A DNA stretch of 64,000 bases. It comes from WTKD01 sp965243525 (GTDB lineage: Bacteria; Spirochaetota; Spirochaetia; WTKD01). The stretch is from contig OZ251568.1 in assembly GCA_965243525.1 (NCBI GenBank), forward strand, positions 558,001-622,000, given 5' to 3'. Position 1 is the stretch's first letter. Every line of letters starts with the position of its first letter. The notes beneath the pieces were generated by a model, which saw only the letters and a program-made list of their open reading frames with translations, was not told the DNA's origin and ran no database searches. Positions 51,214 to 60,144 of the stretch are shown here, in pieces. The position numbers were made by a program, and so were the translations under genes.

Positions 51214-52600
51214 CTTATTCAGCGAATTTGAACACATTTGTGACTCTTTTACACAATATCTAAACTTTGAACGGAGCCCTGTTGATGTAGGTGAATACAA
51301 ACTTGAGCGCATGCAATTGCTCCTCGCTCGCTGTGGCAACCCAGAACAGCTGCAGCAGTTCGTGCATATCGCCGGATCCAAGGGAAAGGGATCTACGGCA
51401 ATAATTCTTCATAAACTGCTCAGTGCGCATGGATACCGCGTTGGATTGTTCACTTCTCCTCATATTCTGCACTATCGGGAACGTTTTCACGTATCCAATG
51501 TGGATCCTCATCGATATGCAACGACACTCGTTTCAACAGCAAGGGATGTCGCTGAACTTGCCAAGGAGTTTGCCGAAAATGCAAATCCTCCCACCATGTT
51601 TGAATTGCTCACACTCATTGCCTTCCTTCTCTTTGCCCAACTTAGCTGCGATATTTCCGTAATTGAGACAGGACTTGGAGGACGCCTCGACACAACGAAT
51701 GTTATCCAACCCCAACTAAGTATTATTACACACCTCGAATTGGAGCATACCGCGATTCTTGGCACGACCCTCGCACATATAGCGAAGGAAAAGGCAGGTA
51801 TTATAAAACCATCTGTGCCAGTGATCATCGCCCCCCAAGAAAAATCCGCATACGCTGTTCTCAAGCAAAAAGTACAACAAGAAGAATCCGACATATACTA
51901 TACGCCTAATCTGGCAGATTATTCACAACACACTCTCCACAAGACTGGTATGGATGTACATCTGAGCATAGATGGGCAGCAAATCTTCTCACAGAAGAAT
52001 CAACGATTTTGCTTGCAACGGAAGCACAGCAAGGATTCCACTCCTCTCCCAAAGGCCATGCTCCAATACCGCTTTCACGTTCCTTTGGTAGACCCAACAC
52101 AGCTGGAAAATATTTGCTCTGCGCTAGTTTGCACACTCCTCCTCATAGAAAATCCGTCTGACGACCTTCTCAGTTCAGCGCTTGGGTCTGTGCAGCTTCC
52201 GGGGAGGATGCAAAAGATTGATGCAGCAACCTATCTTGATGGTGCACATACCGCAGATTCAATCACTGCTTGTTTGACAACGATGAGCGCATTATATCCT
52301 GCCGGATTTGTGTTGGTTCTCGCATGCGTGCAAGGGAAAAACTGTCAGAGCATCGTTTCTCGCATCGCCGAGTGTTCGGCTATTCGCGCACTCATCATCA
52401 CCGATCCAGCAATACGTCCATCAGCTTCACAAACAATAATCAATATCTGCACAGATATGCACCTTCCGCACACTGTTATTCCCGATGCCTGCTCTGCCCT
52501 CAATAAGGCAAGGACCTGGAATCTTCCTATTCTCTGCACTGGATCGTTCTTTTTGCTCACCGCATTACAATCTCATCCATCGCTGAAAAACAAACTCTAA
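51206..52600 (+). CDS. folC: folylpolyglutamate/dihydrofolate synthase
   Basis: The 464-residue Mur-ligase-family protein has the P-loop AGSKGKGSTA, the EKAGI loop (HIAKEKAGIIKPSVPV), VIETGLGGRLDTTN and the C-terminal YLDGAHTADSI. It adds glutamates to folates, possibly also to dihydropteroate. The ATG at 51206 (MPSLFSEFEH) overlaps the hisD stop; in-frame ATGs 6 and 18 codons upstream (51188 and 51152) also exist. Length slightly longer than average through an insert with many glutamines near 265-290. Confidence 0.92.
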   Translation: MPSLFSEFEHICDSFTQYLNFERSPVDVGEYKLERMQLLLARCGNPEQLQQFVHIAGSKGKGSTAIILHKLLSAHGYRVGLFTSPHILHYRERFHVSNVDPHRYATTLVSTARDVAELAKEFAENANPPTMFELLTLIAFLLFAQLSCDISVIETGLGGRLDTTNVIQPQLSIITHLELEHTAILGTTLAHIAKEKAGIIKPSVPVIIAPQEKSAYAVLKQKVQQEESDIYYTPNLADYSQHTLHKTGMDVHLSIDGQQIFSQKNQRFCLQRKHSKDSTPLPKAMLQYRFHVPLVDPTQLENICSALVCTLLLIENPSDDLLSSALGSVQLPGRMQKIDAATYLDGAHTADSITACLTTMSALYPAGFVLVLACVQGKNCQSIVSRIAECSAIRALIITDPAIRPSASQTIINICTDMHLPHTVIPDACSALNKARTWNLPILCTGSFFLLTALQSHPSLKNKL

Positions 52601-52664
52601 CAGATGAATCGCTGTGGTGATATACGGCTCTTGCTAAGATCATTGATTTCAACAAGCATAGATT

Positions 52665-54056
52665 GTGAATCTTAACTGGAAAGAAATAGACAGAATACTT
52701 GCAGAACTCGATCTTGAAGGAGCGCAGATACAAGATTGCATCCAGAGCGAGGTTCATTCACTCTATCTCCAATGCTACAAAAAGCGTGAGGTTTGGGTGC
52801 ATCTTCATCTTCGACAACCATTCCCGTGCATCTGTGAAGGAAATCGTCCCAAAAAACCATCTGTCGCACAACGGTTTCAGACATTTTTACGCGCACACAT
52901 AAAGAACACCTATATCACTTCGATACAACAACACGGCATGGATCGCATAATTATCCTTACATGCGTTAGATCTGGAACAACCCTGCACTGTTTTATTCCA
53001 CTCTGGACAGGAAAAACAAATTTCATCGTGTGTGATGCTTCTATGCATATCATCGATGCGTGTTTTCGTAAGCCAAAGCAGGGCATCATTGCTGGAGCGC
53101 TGTATACGCTGCCGGAGAAATCCAAAGAGGTTGCAGAAAAATCAATTCGAGAACATAGCCCACCCCTGTCGAAGCATATTGCCAAACAATTATCTACTCT
53201 AGCGCATGAAAAAGAATCACAATCACAGTTACAGTTGCAGGAAAAAATCATCAACGAGATCCATCGACTGAACACATTGTTGCGAAAAAAGGAGCTGCAG
53301 ATACCCAGCGATGAGGCAATCGCTGCTGTACAGCATCAAGCTGATCTCTTTCTCACTGCCCGCATGGATTGGCATCAAGGGATGTCTTCTATTTCGGTTC
53401 ATGATTACACCACCGACACCGAAGTTGAAATTCCCCTTTCTGTTCAAGCTTCATTCAAGGAAAATGCAGATATCTTGTTTCAAAAGGCAAAAAAATTACG
53501 CGCTAAGCAGGAGAATATCTCTCTACAGATCACCGCGCTTCAAAAGGAGGTAACATTGTTTTCAAACGCCGTGGACAACCTCGATGACCCATCGGTCTGT
53601 CTGCAGATGCAAAAAAAGCTCACAACAGTATCTCCAACAACGCTCAAGTCCGCCAGTGGAAAATCGAAGTCTGCTTATTCTGGGCGCATCTACAAGATTC
53701 ATGGCTACGACGTATACCTTGGGAGAAACGCACGACAAAACGAAACGCTCATCAGAACCATTGCACGAGGAAATGATATCTGGTTGCACTCACGCGATTA
53801 TGCTGGTTCGCATGTCATCGTAAAGGGACAAAAAAAGAACGATACGATTCCCCACCAGGTATTGGCTGATGCTGCAAAACTAGCACTCTTCTTTAGCAAG
53901 GGCAGAAAAAATGTGAAAGGGGATGTCTATGTCTGTGCAGTGAAACACCTTCGAAAGAAAAAACACGGCGTATTCGGTGAATATATTCCCCACCAAGAGA
54001 GAAATCTCTATGTGTCTGTTGAAGGGGTGGAAAAATTTCTCAATACAGAGATATAA
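52665..54056 (+). CDS. rqcH: RqcH / NFACT family ribosome quality-control protein
   Basis: The 463-residue protein has an NFACT-N domain with the GMDR motif (Asp93-Arg94, the pair needed for tRNA contact and alanine tailing in known RqcH), a charged coiled-coil segment (about 165-330) and an NFACT-R domain (GNDIWLHSRDYAGSHVIV, about 365-382) at the end. RqcH binds obstructed 50S subunits and adds alanine tails to stalled chains. At 463 residues it is about 100 shorter than typical bacterial members. GTG start; the 64-bp gap after folC holds nothing obvious. Confidence 0.9.
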   Translation: MNLNWKEIDRILAELDLEGAQIQDCIQSEVHSLYLQCYKKREVWVHLHLRQPFPCICEGNRPKKPSVAQRFQTFLRAHIKNTYITSIQQHGMDRIIILTCVRSGTTLHCFIPLWTGKTNFIVCDASMHIIDACFRKPKQGIIAGALYTLPEKSKEVAEKSIREHSPPLSKHIAKQLSTLAHEKESQSQLQLQEKIINEIHRLNTLLRKKELQIPSDEAIAAVQHQADLFLTARMDWHQGMSSISVHDYTTDTEVEIPLSVQASFKENADILFQKAKKLRAKQENISLQITALQKEVTLFSNAVDNLDDPSVCLQMQKKLTTVSPTTLKSASGKSKSAYSGRIYKIHGYDVYLGRNARQNETLIRTIARGNDIWLHSRDYAGSHVIVKGQKKNDTIPHQVLADAAKLALFFSKGRKNVKGDVYVCAVKHLRKKKHGVFGEYIPHQERNLYVSVEGVEKFLNTEI

Positions 54057-54117
54057 TCAATTCTGCAAGAAATACCCTCTCATTGGCTCTGCAAAAATAA
54101 AGAAAAAAACTTCTCAA

Positions 54118-54146
54118 TTGACGCACAATCGTATCTGCTATATTAT
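54118..54146 (+). promoter_or_regulatory. promoter for the DbpA-domain gene, close to its start codon
   Basis: TTGACG (54118-54123), 17 bp, TATTAT (54141-54146), then 11 nt to the ATG at 54158. The expected start site leaves a leader of about 5 nt and there is no Shine-Dalgarno. Confidence 0.65.
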
Positions 54147-54157
54147 ACTTCGTATAT

Positions 54158-54661
54158 ATGCGAAAAGAATATCCCCAACGTAATAAACCAACAAAACCCA
54201 CTCAAACAAAAACTTCACATGCAGATATCAAAAAACAACTACAGGCGATCTTGCACGACATCAAGATGCAAGCAGATCCTGAAGACCTTAATGCCATCCG
54301 AAAATTATTTAGATCAACCGTCCCTCTCTCATATCGCTCTTATGTTGCTGCATACATGCTAAAACATGGAAGTTTTCATGCGAGCCCTGCAGCAGATCAC
54401 AATGCTTCCTATAAAAAATTGTTCATCAACTCAGGGCATATGCATCGTTTGAATACCCCTCAGCTGAAAAAATTGCTCTGCAACATCGATGGCGTGAGCG
54501 AAGAACATATTGGCAGAATTAACATATTTCGAACCTATTCATTTGTTGAAATTACTGAATCCTTCACTCACAAGGTTATTACTTCATTAACAGGGTATAA
54601 ACTTCCAAGCGGAAAACCGCTCAGCGTCAGCCTCGCTAAACGGAAGTTTGACAATCAATGA
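54158..54661 (+). CDS. free-standing DbpA-type RNA-binding domain protein
   Basis: The 167-residue protein has a basic N-terminus (about 1-20), a helical middle, and at about 86-163 a DbpA-like RNA-binding domain (KLFINSGHMHRL, then IGRINIFRTYSFVEI, then KPLSVSLAKRK). In the DEAD-box helicase DbpA this domain holds 23S rRNA helix 92. Here no helicase domain is attached. Placed between rqcH and infA, so a ribosome-related role is likely. It seems leaderless (see promoter). Confidence 0.8.
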   Translation: MRKEYPQRNKPTKPTQTKTSHADIKKQLQAILHDIKMQADPEDLNAIRKLFRSTVPLSYRSYVAAYMLKHGSFHASPAADHNASYKKLFINSGHMHRLNTPQLKKLLCNIDGVSEEHIGRINIFRTYSFVEITESFTHKVITSLTGYKLPSGKPLSVSLAKRKFDNQ

Positions 54662-54676
54662 TCCCTCCTATACTAT
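54648..54676 (+). promoter_or_regulatory. promoter for infA, close to its start codon
   Basis: TTGACA (54648-54653, inside the end of the upstream gene), 17 bp, TACTAT (54671-54676), then 9 nt to the ATG at 54686. The leader would be about 3 nt. An alternative -10 is TATACT (54669-54674) with a 15-bp spacer. Confidence 0.6.
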
Positions 54677-54685
54677 AGTACGTAC

Positions 54686-54904
54686 ATGCCAAAAGAAGAC
54701 GCAATAGAGGTGCTTGGAATCGTAAAAGAATCCTTGCCAAATACCACATTTCGAGTTGAACTTGAAGATGGCCATATCGTGCTGACCCACCTCGCTGGCA
54801 AACTTCGTCGGCATTATATTCGCATAGTTCCCGGTGACAAGGTTAGAGTAGCTATCTCCCCCTATGACCTCACTCGAGGCAGAATCATATATCGCGAACG
54901 ATAA
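54686..54904 (+). CDS. infA: translation initiation factor IF-1
   Basis: The 72-residue protein has the S1/OB fold of IF-1: VLGIVKESLPNTTFRVELEDGHIVLTHLAGKLRRHYIRI, described in two parts, and ending DLTRGRIIYRER. It binds the 30S A-site during initiation. There is no Shine-Dalgarno upstream and a promoter ends 9 nt before the ATG. It converges on the last gene of the Bat operon across 52 bp without a visible terminator. Confidence 0.96.
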   Translation: MPKEDAIEVLGIVKESLPNTTFRVELEDGHIVLTHLAGKLRRHYIRIVPGDKVRVAISPYDLTRGRIIYRER

Positions 54905-54956
54905 CTATCCATTCATTATTTCCTGTTATTGATATTGATCAGAACTTTGACCTGTA

Positions 54957-55643
54957 TCAAGGTGCGCCACGTAACAATGCAGATTCCTCGACCCACCCAT
55001 CAATAATTTTTCCGTTGCTTACTCGTACAAAATTGCCATGCTGCTCATGTCTATACAATGCGGTGCCTGTCGGAACGACAATCCAATTTTGAGCCGCTGT
55101 ATCGGGAATAACGGTAATACGTGTGTTGTTCTTAAAAACAACATCAAATTCTGCATTCTCCAGACTATGCATCCACAACAGTCCACCTAGACCCACACAG
55201 AACATGACGATACAACAAATCATCCCAATACGTAAAAAAGCTAGGCGTAGGAATTGTCGCGTTATAAAAAATCCCCAAAACAGTAGCCACATGCTGCATA
55301 TAACAAGGAAGAAAATATCAGACGAGATATACCAGGGAATGGTCAGTTGTTGGGTAATTCCCAGTAGTTCTTCACTGTTTGCTAGTTGTTCACGATAGAA
55401 AGCATTTTGTGGCGCATTTCGGACTGATTTGTGCAGGTAATACACCGCCTCGGCCGGAGCAACGTTGAATAACCGATTCCCTTTTTCATAAAGATAGGCA
55501 CTGTTGGCAGCATTATCTGCAAGTATTGCGTCTATTTCGCTGAGCTCTATAGATTCTAATTTTTGGATATCAATGTGCTCATTGAAAAGTCTGCACTGCA
55601 AAAACACAAGGCATCCCAAGAGAATAAGTGATCGCAGGTTCAT
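54957..55643 (-). CDS. batE: BatE-like TPR/SH3-domain protein
   Basis: The 228-residue protein starts at MNLRSLILLG (55643) with ATGA overlap of the upstream stop; the longer frame upstream has no support. A hydrophobic leader ends FLQC (possible lipid anchor). A TPR-like unit (AYLYEKGNRLFNVAPAEAVYYLHKSV) is followed by two membrane segments (about 123-142, 152-175) and a C-terminal SH3-like domain (WIVVPTGTALYRHEQ...GWVEESALL). This is the layout of BatE, the last gene of aerotolerance operons. Confidence 0.82.
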   Translation of the reverse strand: MNLRSLILLGCLVFLQCRLFNEHIDIQKLESIELSEIDAILADNAANSAYLYEKGNRLFNVAPAEAVYYLHKSVRNAPQNAFYREQLANSEELLGITQQLTIPWYISSDIFFLVICSMWLLFWGFFITRQFLRLAFLRIGMICCIVMFCVGLGGLLWMHSLENAEFDVVFKNNTRITVIPDTAAQNWIVVPTGTALYRHEQHGNFVRVSNGKIIDGWVEESALLRGAP

Positions 55644-56665
55644 GATTTTCTGTTTCGACTCCGTATTAATCGTATACACACAGCGATGCATCCTAGAAAC
55701 ACAGGCACAAGGAGGATAAGAAGGATGTTCTCTCGTTGGTATACCTGAACGTGAAACAAACGCCCTCGAATCGATGTAGGAATCGGCTCATCTCCCTGAG
55801 AAACATTTTGTTGCAGGGATCGTTGCTGATACACGCCCAATAAGATATCAGTTCCACTTTGCTGTGAATAATTTTCTGTAACAATGTCGTATACCGTAAA
55901 ACTTGGAATAATTATCTGATGATCTGATTCTGCGCTGGCAGAAACTTCATACCGCACCGTTCTGGTTCCCGTATAACCAAAGAATCCAACTTCTGGCGTA
56001 TAATTATCATCTAACAGAGAAACAACAGCGGTTTCCGATTGTGGCCCTTCAAAATTGATAAAGGGGATATTCCCTTCTCCTTGAAATCGAATAGTGATAG
56101 TCGCTGTTTCTCCTGGTCTTATGCGTGTTTTATCGATGTCATAAAAAAATGCCAATTGACCAATACCATGCACTATTCGGGGCACTGAATCCACGTTCAC
56201 CAACAACGATGATGCTGCATATTCTTCTGTATCAAATCGTATGGAGGCTTCTGGAATGGTTAAATCCCCCTCCCTTCCCGGTGTTAGCACAAACGAGGCA
56301 ATCGGAATCGTGTATCGCTTTTGTCCATCAACAATCTTCTCGCGAATAGAACCAACTCCATAGACCTCTTCAAACACACTATCTTCGGGGGCCTTTATGC
56401 TGATGTTAGTAGGAAATGCAGTAGTAGTGGAGCCCTCCAACAAAAGACTATAGATGCTGCTCTGTCCTGCATACACTCGATTTGGGCCAGCCCAAAGCAG
56501 TTGTGGAGATTGCTCTTGATCTTCAACCAATACATCTGGCAATACAAGCTCTATTTCTTGTCCAAAAAATATTCCTTGAGCACCCAAAAACACCACAAGC
56601 ATCGTATACAGAGAGCACCATGCTGTAGTAAGAACCCCTCCTAATTTTCTGGTATTACCAATCAT
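55640..56665 (-). CDS. batD: BatD family protein
   Basis: The 341-residue protein starts MIGNTRKLGG at 56665 (overlapping batC by 11 bp). A signal peptide or signal anchor is followed by a long outside beta-rich region with RVYAGQSSIYSLLLEG near the start, as in the oxygen-tolerance BatD family, and one C-terminal membrane helix (LLILLVPVFLGCIAVCI). It would face the periplasm and work with the VWA proteins BatA and BatB. Confidence 0.85.
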   Translation of the reverse strand: MIGNTRKLGGVLTTAWCSLYTMLVVFLGAQGIFFGQEIELVLPDVLVEDQEQSPQLLWAGPNRVYAGQSSIYSLLLEGSTTTAFPTNISIKAPEDSVFEEVYGVGSIREKIVDGQKRYTIPIASFVLTPGREGDLTIPEASIRFDTEEYAASSLLVNVDSVPRIVHGIGQLAFFYDIDKTRIRPGETATITIRFQGEGNIPFINFEGPQSETAVVSLLDDNYTPEVGFFGYTGTRTVRYEVSASAESDHQIIIPSFTVYDIVTENYSQQSGTDILLGVYQQRSLQQNVSQGDEPIPTSIRGRLFHVQVYQRENILLILLVPVFLGCIAVCIRLIRSRNRKS

Positions 56666-57290
56666 AGATATCTTGTTCTTCTTGGGAAACATCGTTATCA
56701 AACTGCGACATCTCAATACGTTGAATGTAGTCAAGAATGCGTGCATATTCCTTGGTTTCTTGCGAGACGCTTATTTCGCTTTCTGGTAATTGTTCGTCAT
56801 TTGAAATTCGTTGATATGCTTGTTCAAGGTATCGCTTCGTTTCAATGTCAACTGGATTACGTTGTATTGCTTCTTTGAAGGATTCATAGGCCTTGGTGAA
56901 TTCAGCTTCTTGATAATACAAAATTCCATTGTTAAAAAAAGCACGCGCTGTTAGAACTGAGTTGCTGCTTGATTCTGCGATATGCCATGCATGATGTGCC
57001 GATTCTAGCTCTCCCAATGCCACATAGACCAATCCCAGATTGTACATAACAAATGGATTCTCATTTGCATTGGCAAGCAAATAATATCGCAACGCCTCAG
57101 AATAACTCCCCCTCACATAAGAGCGATTGCCGCGAAAAAAATAATAATACTCCTTCGTGTTTGCACATCCGCTAAGGAGAAAAAGCAATATTACTATGCA
57201 CCAAACGCGTAGAACGCGCATAGATTGTTTAGCGATCATGTCTTTATCAGCGGGTTTATGGTTTTTGTTAGTGTTGACAGTATGCATCAT
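56655..57290 (-). CDS. batC: BatC-like TPR lipoprotein
   Basis: The 211-residue protein has a lipoprotein signal (LLFLLSGC) and three TPR-like units (YVRGSYSEALRYYLLAN; YVALGELESAHHAWHIA; YQEAEFTKAYESFKEAI) on the periplasmic side. The start at 57290 has AGGA close by and gives a long basic N-region; starts at 57239 or 57221 would give a more normal signal peptide. It lies 6 bp after batB and overlaps batD. Confidence 0.85.
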   Translation of the reverse strand: MMHTVNTNKNHKPADKDMIAKQSMRVLRVWCIVILLFLLSGCANTKEYYYFFRGNRSYVRGSYSEALRYYLLANANENPFVMYNLGLVYVALGELESAHHAWHIAESSSNSVLTARAFFNNGILYYQEAEFTKAYESFKEAIQRNPVDIETKRYLEQAYQRISNDEQLPESEISVSQETKEYARILDYIQRIEMSQFDNDVSQEEQDIYDW

Positions 57291-57296
57291 TCATTC

Positions 57297-58274
57297 CTAT
57301 TTTCGCCATGGAATTATCCCAACTCCGATAATACACAAAATACAGAGAAGCGCTCCTGCGATAAAAAGTCGATAGCGGGGTGTATTAACCTGTTCAACCA
57401 AGACATTGCTGTTCTGAAAAGACTCGATATATGAAACTATTCTTGAAAAACTCTCCTCATTGCTTCCGTCAAGGAATAAGCCCCCTGTTGCAACTGCTAT
57501 TGATTCCAATAGTCTTCTGTTCACACGAGTGATGACCGGTTCACCATCGCTTGTAGTGACATATCGCGTATCATCAATGCGAATAACACCACCTTCATCG
57601 GTTCCAATTGCAATGAGAATGAATTTCTTGCCACTTGTTCGGGCTGTTTGCACGGCTGCTGCAGACGTCGCGTTGACCTGTTCACCATCGCTTAATACGA
57701 TAACAATCTGATTGCGGTTGCTCAATGAAGCATTGCTTTGAGCCGCCACCTTGATTCCCTCTGTGATATTGGAACCCGGTGTTGAAATAAGATTGGGGGT
57801 GAGTATTTGCATTGTTTGCTCCAGTGCGATGCGATCCTGCGTCATCGGGATCAAGGTTATTGCATCTCCCTTAAACACCGACAAGGAATACCACAAATCA
57901 GGAAAATAATTCATTACACTGCGCACCAATACCTGGGCTTGTTGGAGTCGAGTGGGATAGATATCATCTGCAAGCATGCTGTTCGATACGTCCACCAAAA
58001 AAGCTATCTCTGCACCACTGCGCTCCCTTCGAATGCTTGTTCTGCCCTGATAGATGTCAGCATAGGCAAAAACAAGACAAACAAACAGCAATACCGTTGC
58101 AATGCTACTGATAATCTGTCTCACTCGAATCAAGGATCCTTGCTTTCGAATCCACTGCATCCCACAGAGTATCTGCATCTGTAATAAGGCTGTATTTCGC
58201 GCGCGGATTAACAAAATGATCACTGGAATCAAAACCAGCAAGAACCAAAAACTTTCTTTATATACGATTACCAT
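57297..58274 (-). CDS. batB: BatB: VWA-domain membrane protein
   Basis: The 325-residue protein has two N-terminal membrane helices (about 8-24, 58-75), a von Willebrand factor A domain with an intact metal site (DVSNS, then the TPGSNI threonine and LSDGEQ aspartate), and a C-terminal membrane helix (FIAGALLCILCIIGVGI). It overlaps batA by 7 bp. In other bacteria Bat proteins form a membrane complex linked to stress tolerance. Confidence 0.9.
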   Translation of the reverse strand: MVIVYKESFWFLLVLIPVIILLIRARNTALLQMQILCGMQWIRKQGSLIRVRQIISSIATVLLFVCLVFAYADIYQGRTSIRRERSGAEIAFLVDVSNSMLADDIYPTRLQQAQVLVRSVMNYFPDLWYSLSVFKGDAITLIPMTQDRIALEQTMQILTPNLISTPGSNITEGIKVAAQSNASLSNRNQIVIVLSDGEQVNATSAAAVQTARTSGKKFILIAIGTDEGGVIRIDDTRYVTTSDGEPVITRVNRRLLESIAVATGGLFLDGSNEESFSRIVSYIESFQNSNVLVEQVNTPRYRLFIAGALLCILCIIGVGIIPWRK

Positions 58275-59275
58275 GCGAATGATTCTTTGAGCACTCCTTT
58301 TCGAATAAAAAGATCAATTGCAAACAGTATGAAGATTATCAAAATACATTCACGATACAGCGAGCGAGTTTCACTGATGATACGGTATTCAGCTTTTATA
58401 GTGTTAGCGCTGTCAATCGAAAGGAAAACCTGTTCTAATGATGAAAAATTACTTGCAACAAAAAATGATCCCCCTGTTTTTTCTGCGATATCCTGAAGAA
58501 CTTCAGGATTATACGCATCTGCTATGATTCCTCGAATACCCACCCCTGTTTCTTCGTCGATAATACTTACCGGTGTTGAATCCTTGCTCCCAATACCCAC
58601 GGTGTATACCGTAATACCATAGGCTGCAGCAATCTCTCCTGCATAGGAAGGGCTATACCTCCCACTATTTTGCGCGCCATCAGTGAGAACAATGAGTATT
58701 TTTTGATCATCAGGATAATCTTTGAGGTGCAGGACACCAAGCAAAATACCCATACCAAGGGAACTGGACTCTCCTAACGAAAGCAATCCATACGAATGAA
58801 GACGATCAACAAAAAAGGGATAATCAATTGTCGGTGGAATGCGAACCGCCGCTTCCGTAGCAAAGCCAACAAGCCCAATTGCCTCTGTCCGTTGAGCAGA
58901 AACAAATTTTTGAATAACCGCCTTAGCAATTTCAAATCGGGTCCTGTCCCCTGAATCGATTGCTCCCATGCTTGGGGATTCATCAAGCACTATCATGATT
59001 TTTGCCCCCTCTGTTGTATATACCTTCTTGCTTTCTGATATTACAGGGTTTGCAAGAATCAAGATTGCGCCAACCACCCCAGCCCAATAACAACATAACC
59101 CGATGTAGCGTAGTATCCTGCTAAGAATAAATCGCGGATTGTAAGGAGGCAAAGGATAGACACAAACCGCATAGGGCAGACCTGTTCCTGAATTTTTTGC
59201 AATATGTCGGAGATAAAGCAAGGGAATAACGACGAACAAGAGTAAGAGATAGATAGGTTGCTTAAATACGATCAT
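58268..59275 (-). CDS. batA: BatA: VWA-domain membrane protein
   Basis: The 335-residue protein has two N-terminal membrane segments (about 6-24, 52-75) and a VWA domain with DESPS, GESSSLGMG and LTDGAQ forming the metal site, plus a final membrane helix (ECILIIFILFAIDLFI). It is paralogous to BatB. It overlaps the upstream gene by 14 bp. Confidence 0.9.
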   Translation of the reverse strand: MIVFKQPIYLLLLFVVIPLLYLRHIAKNSGTGLPYAVCVYPLPPYNPRFILSRILRYIGLCCYWAGVVGAILILANPVISESKKVYTTEGAKIMIVLDESPSMGAIDSGDRTRFEIAKAVIQKFVSAQRTEAIGLVGFATEAAVRIPPTIDYPFFVDRLHSYGLLSLGESSSLGMGILLGVLHLKDYPDDQKILIVLTDGAQNSGRYSPSYAGEIAAAYGITVYTVGIGSKDSTPVSIIDEETGVGIRGIIADAYNPEVLQDIAEKTGGSFFVASNFSSLEQVFLSIDSANTIKAEYRIISETRSLYRECILIIFILFAIDLFIRKGVLKESFAW

Positions 59276-60137
59276 GCATCCACGTATGGCGAAAACTTAT
59301 TACTGCAGCTTTCTGTACATATTCTACTTCCATTCTCACAAGGCTCAGCTCCTCAGTGCTAAACTGCCTTCCTGCATATACCGAATCATTTGCACGATTC
59401 AGCAAGGATTGAATGTGTCCGTGCAGCTTCGAATCTATGTCATGCTGCTTATAGGCTTCTGCTAATTCTGAACGCGTTGCAGATTGCAGCGAAGGATGGT
59501 ATACCTTTGCCAGAATAATCCGTATAAATCGAGTAATCTCCTCAAAGAGCAGCTGTTGGTTGTTTTGCAAAAACTGTTTTAGCATCGCTTGATAACATTT
59601 TTTGATCGTATACCGTGTTTTTAGCTGCAATCGCCAGGAAGAAAAAGATAATTGTTTGCAAAGATGCACAATAAAAAACAAGACCGCTGAAATGATTCCC
59701 AGTACAACTACTCCAAGAAAGATGTATAGCCGTATACGAGGATACATCATTATATCTTTAAAGCTCTCGACTTCTGCATTGGCTGAATCAAGCACCGAAG
59801 CGACAAAGGCTGAATATCCTTGAATCGTATATGTTCCAACAAAAATATGCGGAAACACTATCGTCCCCGGACGATAGGCAACAAAGCGTATATCAAGAAT
59901 GGTCCGTCGTCCATCGCTGCGATATGAAATGTTTGTTATTTCACCCCAATCTATTTCTTCAACAAAGCCAATCGAGGCTGCATCCTCATCAATGCTCCGG
60001 TCAATGACCATCCGCATTATCGCTTCATCTCCCACGTAGAACGTATCAGGAATAACTTCAACGCTACGCACCCCAAGCTGTGCATGCACATGCATCATCA
60101 CGCCCAAAAGGCATATTGTCCAGATAAACGTTCTCAT
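59262..60137 (-). CDS. Bat-operon membrane protein (DUF4381-like)
   Basis: The 291-residue protein has a signal peptide (cleavage after VHA, before QLG), an outside beta domain of about 110 residues with GTIVFPHIFVGTYTIQG, one membrane helix (about 133-160) and a cytoplasmic helical tail. A gene of this layout sits between the DUF58 gene and batA in many Bat operons. The family call is by context and shape. Confidence 0.75.
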   Translation of the reverse strand: MRTFIWTICLLGVMMHVHAQLGVRSVEVIPDTFYVGDEAIMRMVIDRSIDEDAASIGFVEEIDWGEITNISYRSDGRRTILDIRFVAYRPGTIVFPHIFVGTYTIQGYSAFVASVLDSANAEVESFKDIMMYPRIRLYIFLGVVVLGIISAVLFFIVHLCKQLSFSSWRLQLKTRYTIKKCYQAMLKQFLQNNQQLLFEEITRFIRIILAKVYHPSLQSATRSELAEAYKQHDIDSKLHGHIQSLLNRANDSVYAGRQFSTEELSLVRMEVEYVQKAAVISFRHTWMHDRI

Positions 60138-60144
60138 ATACAGG

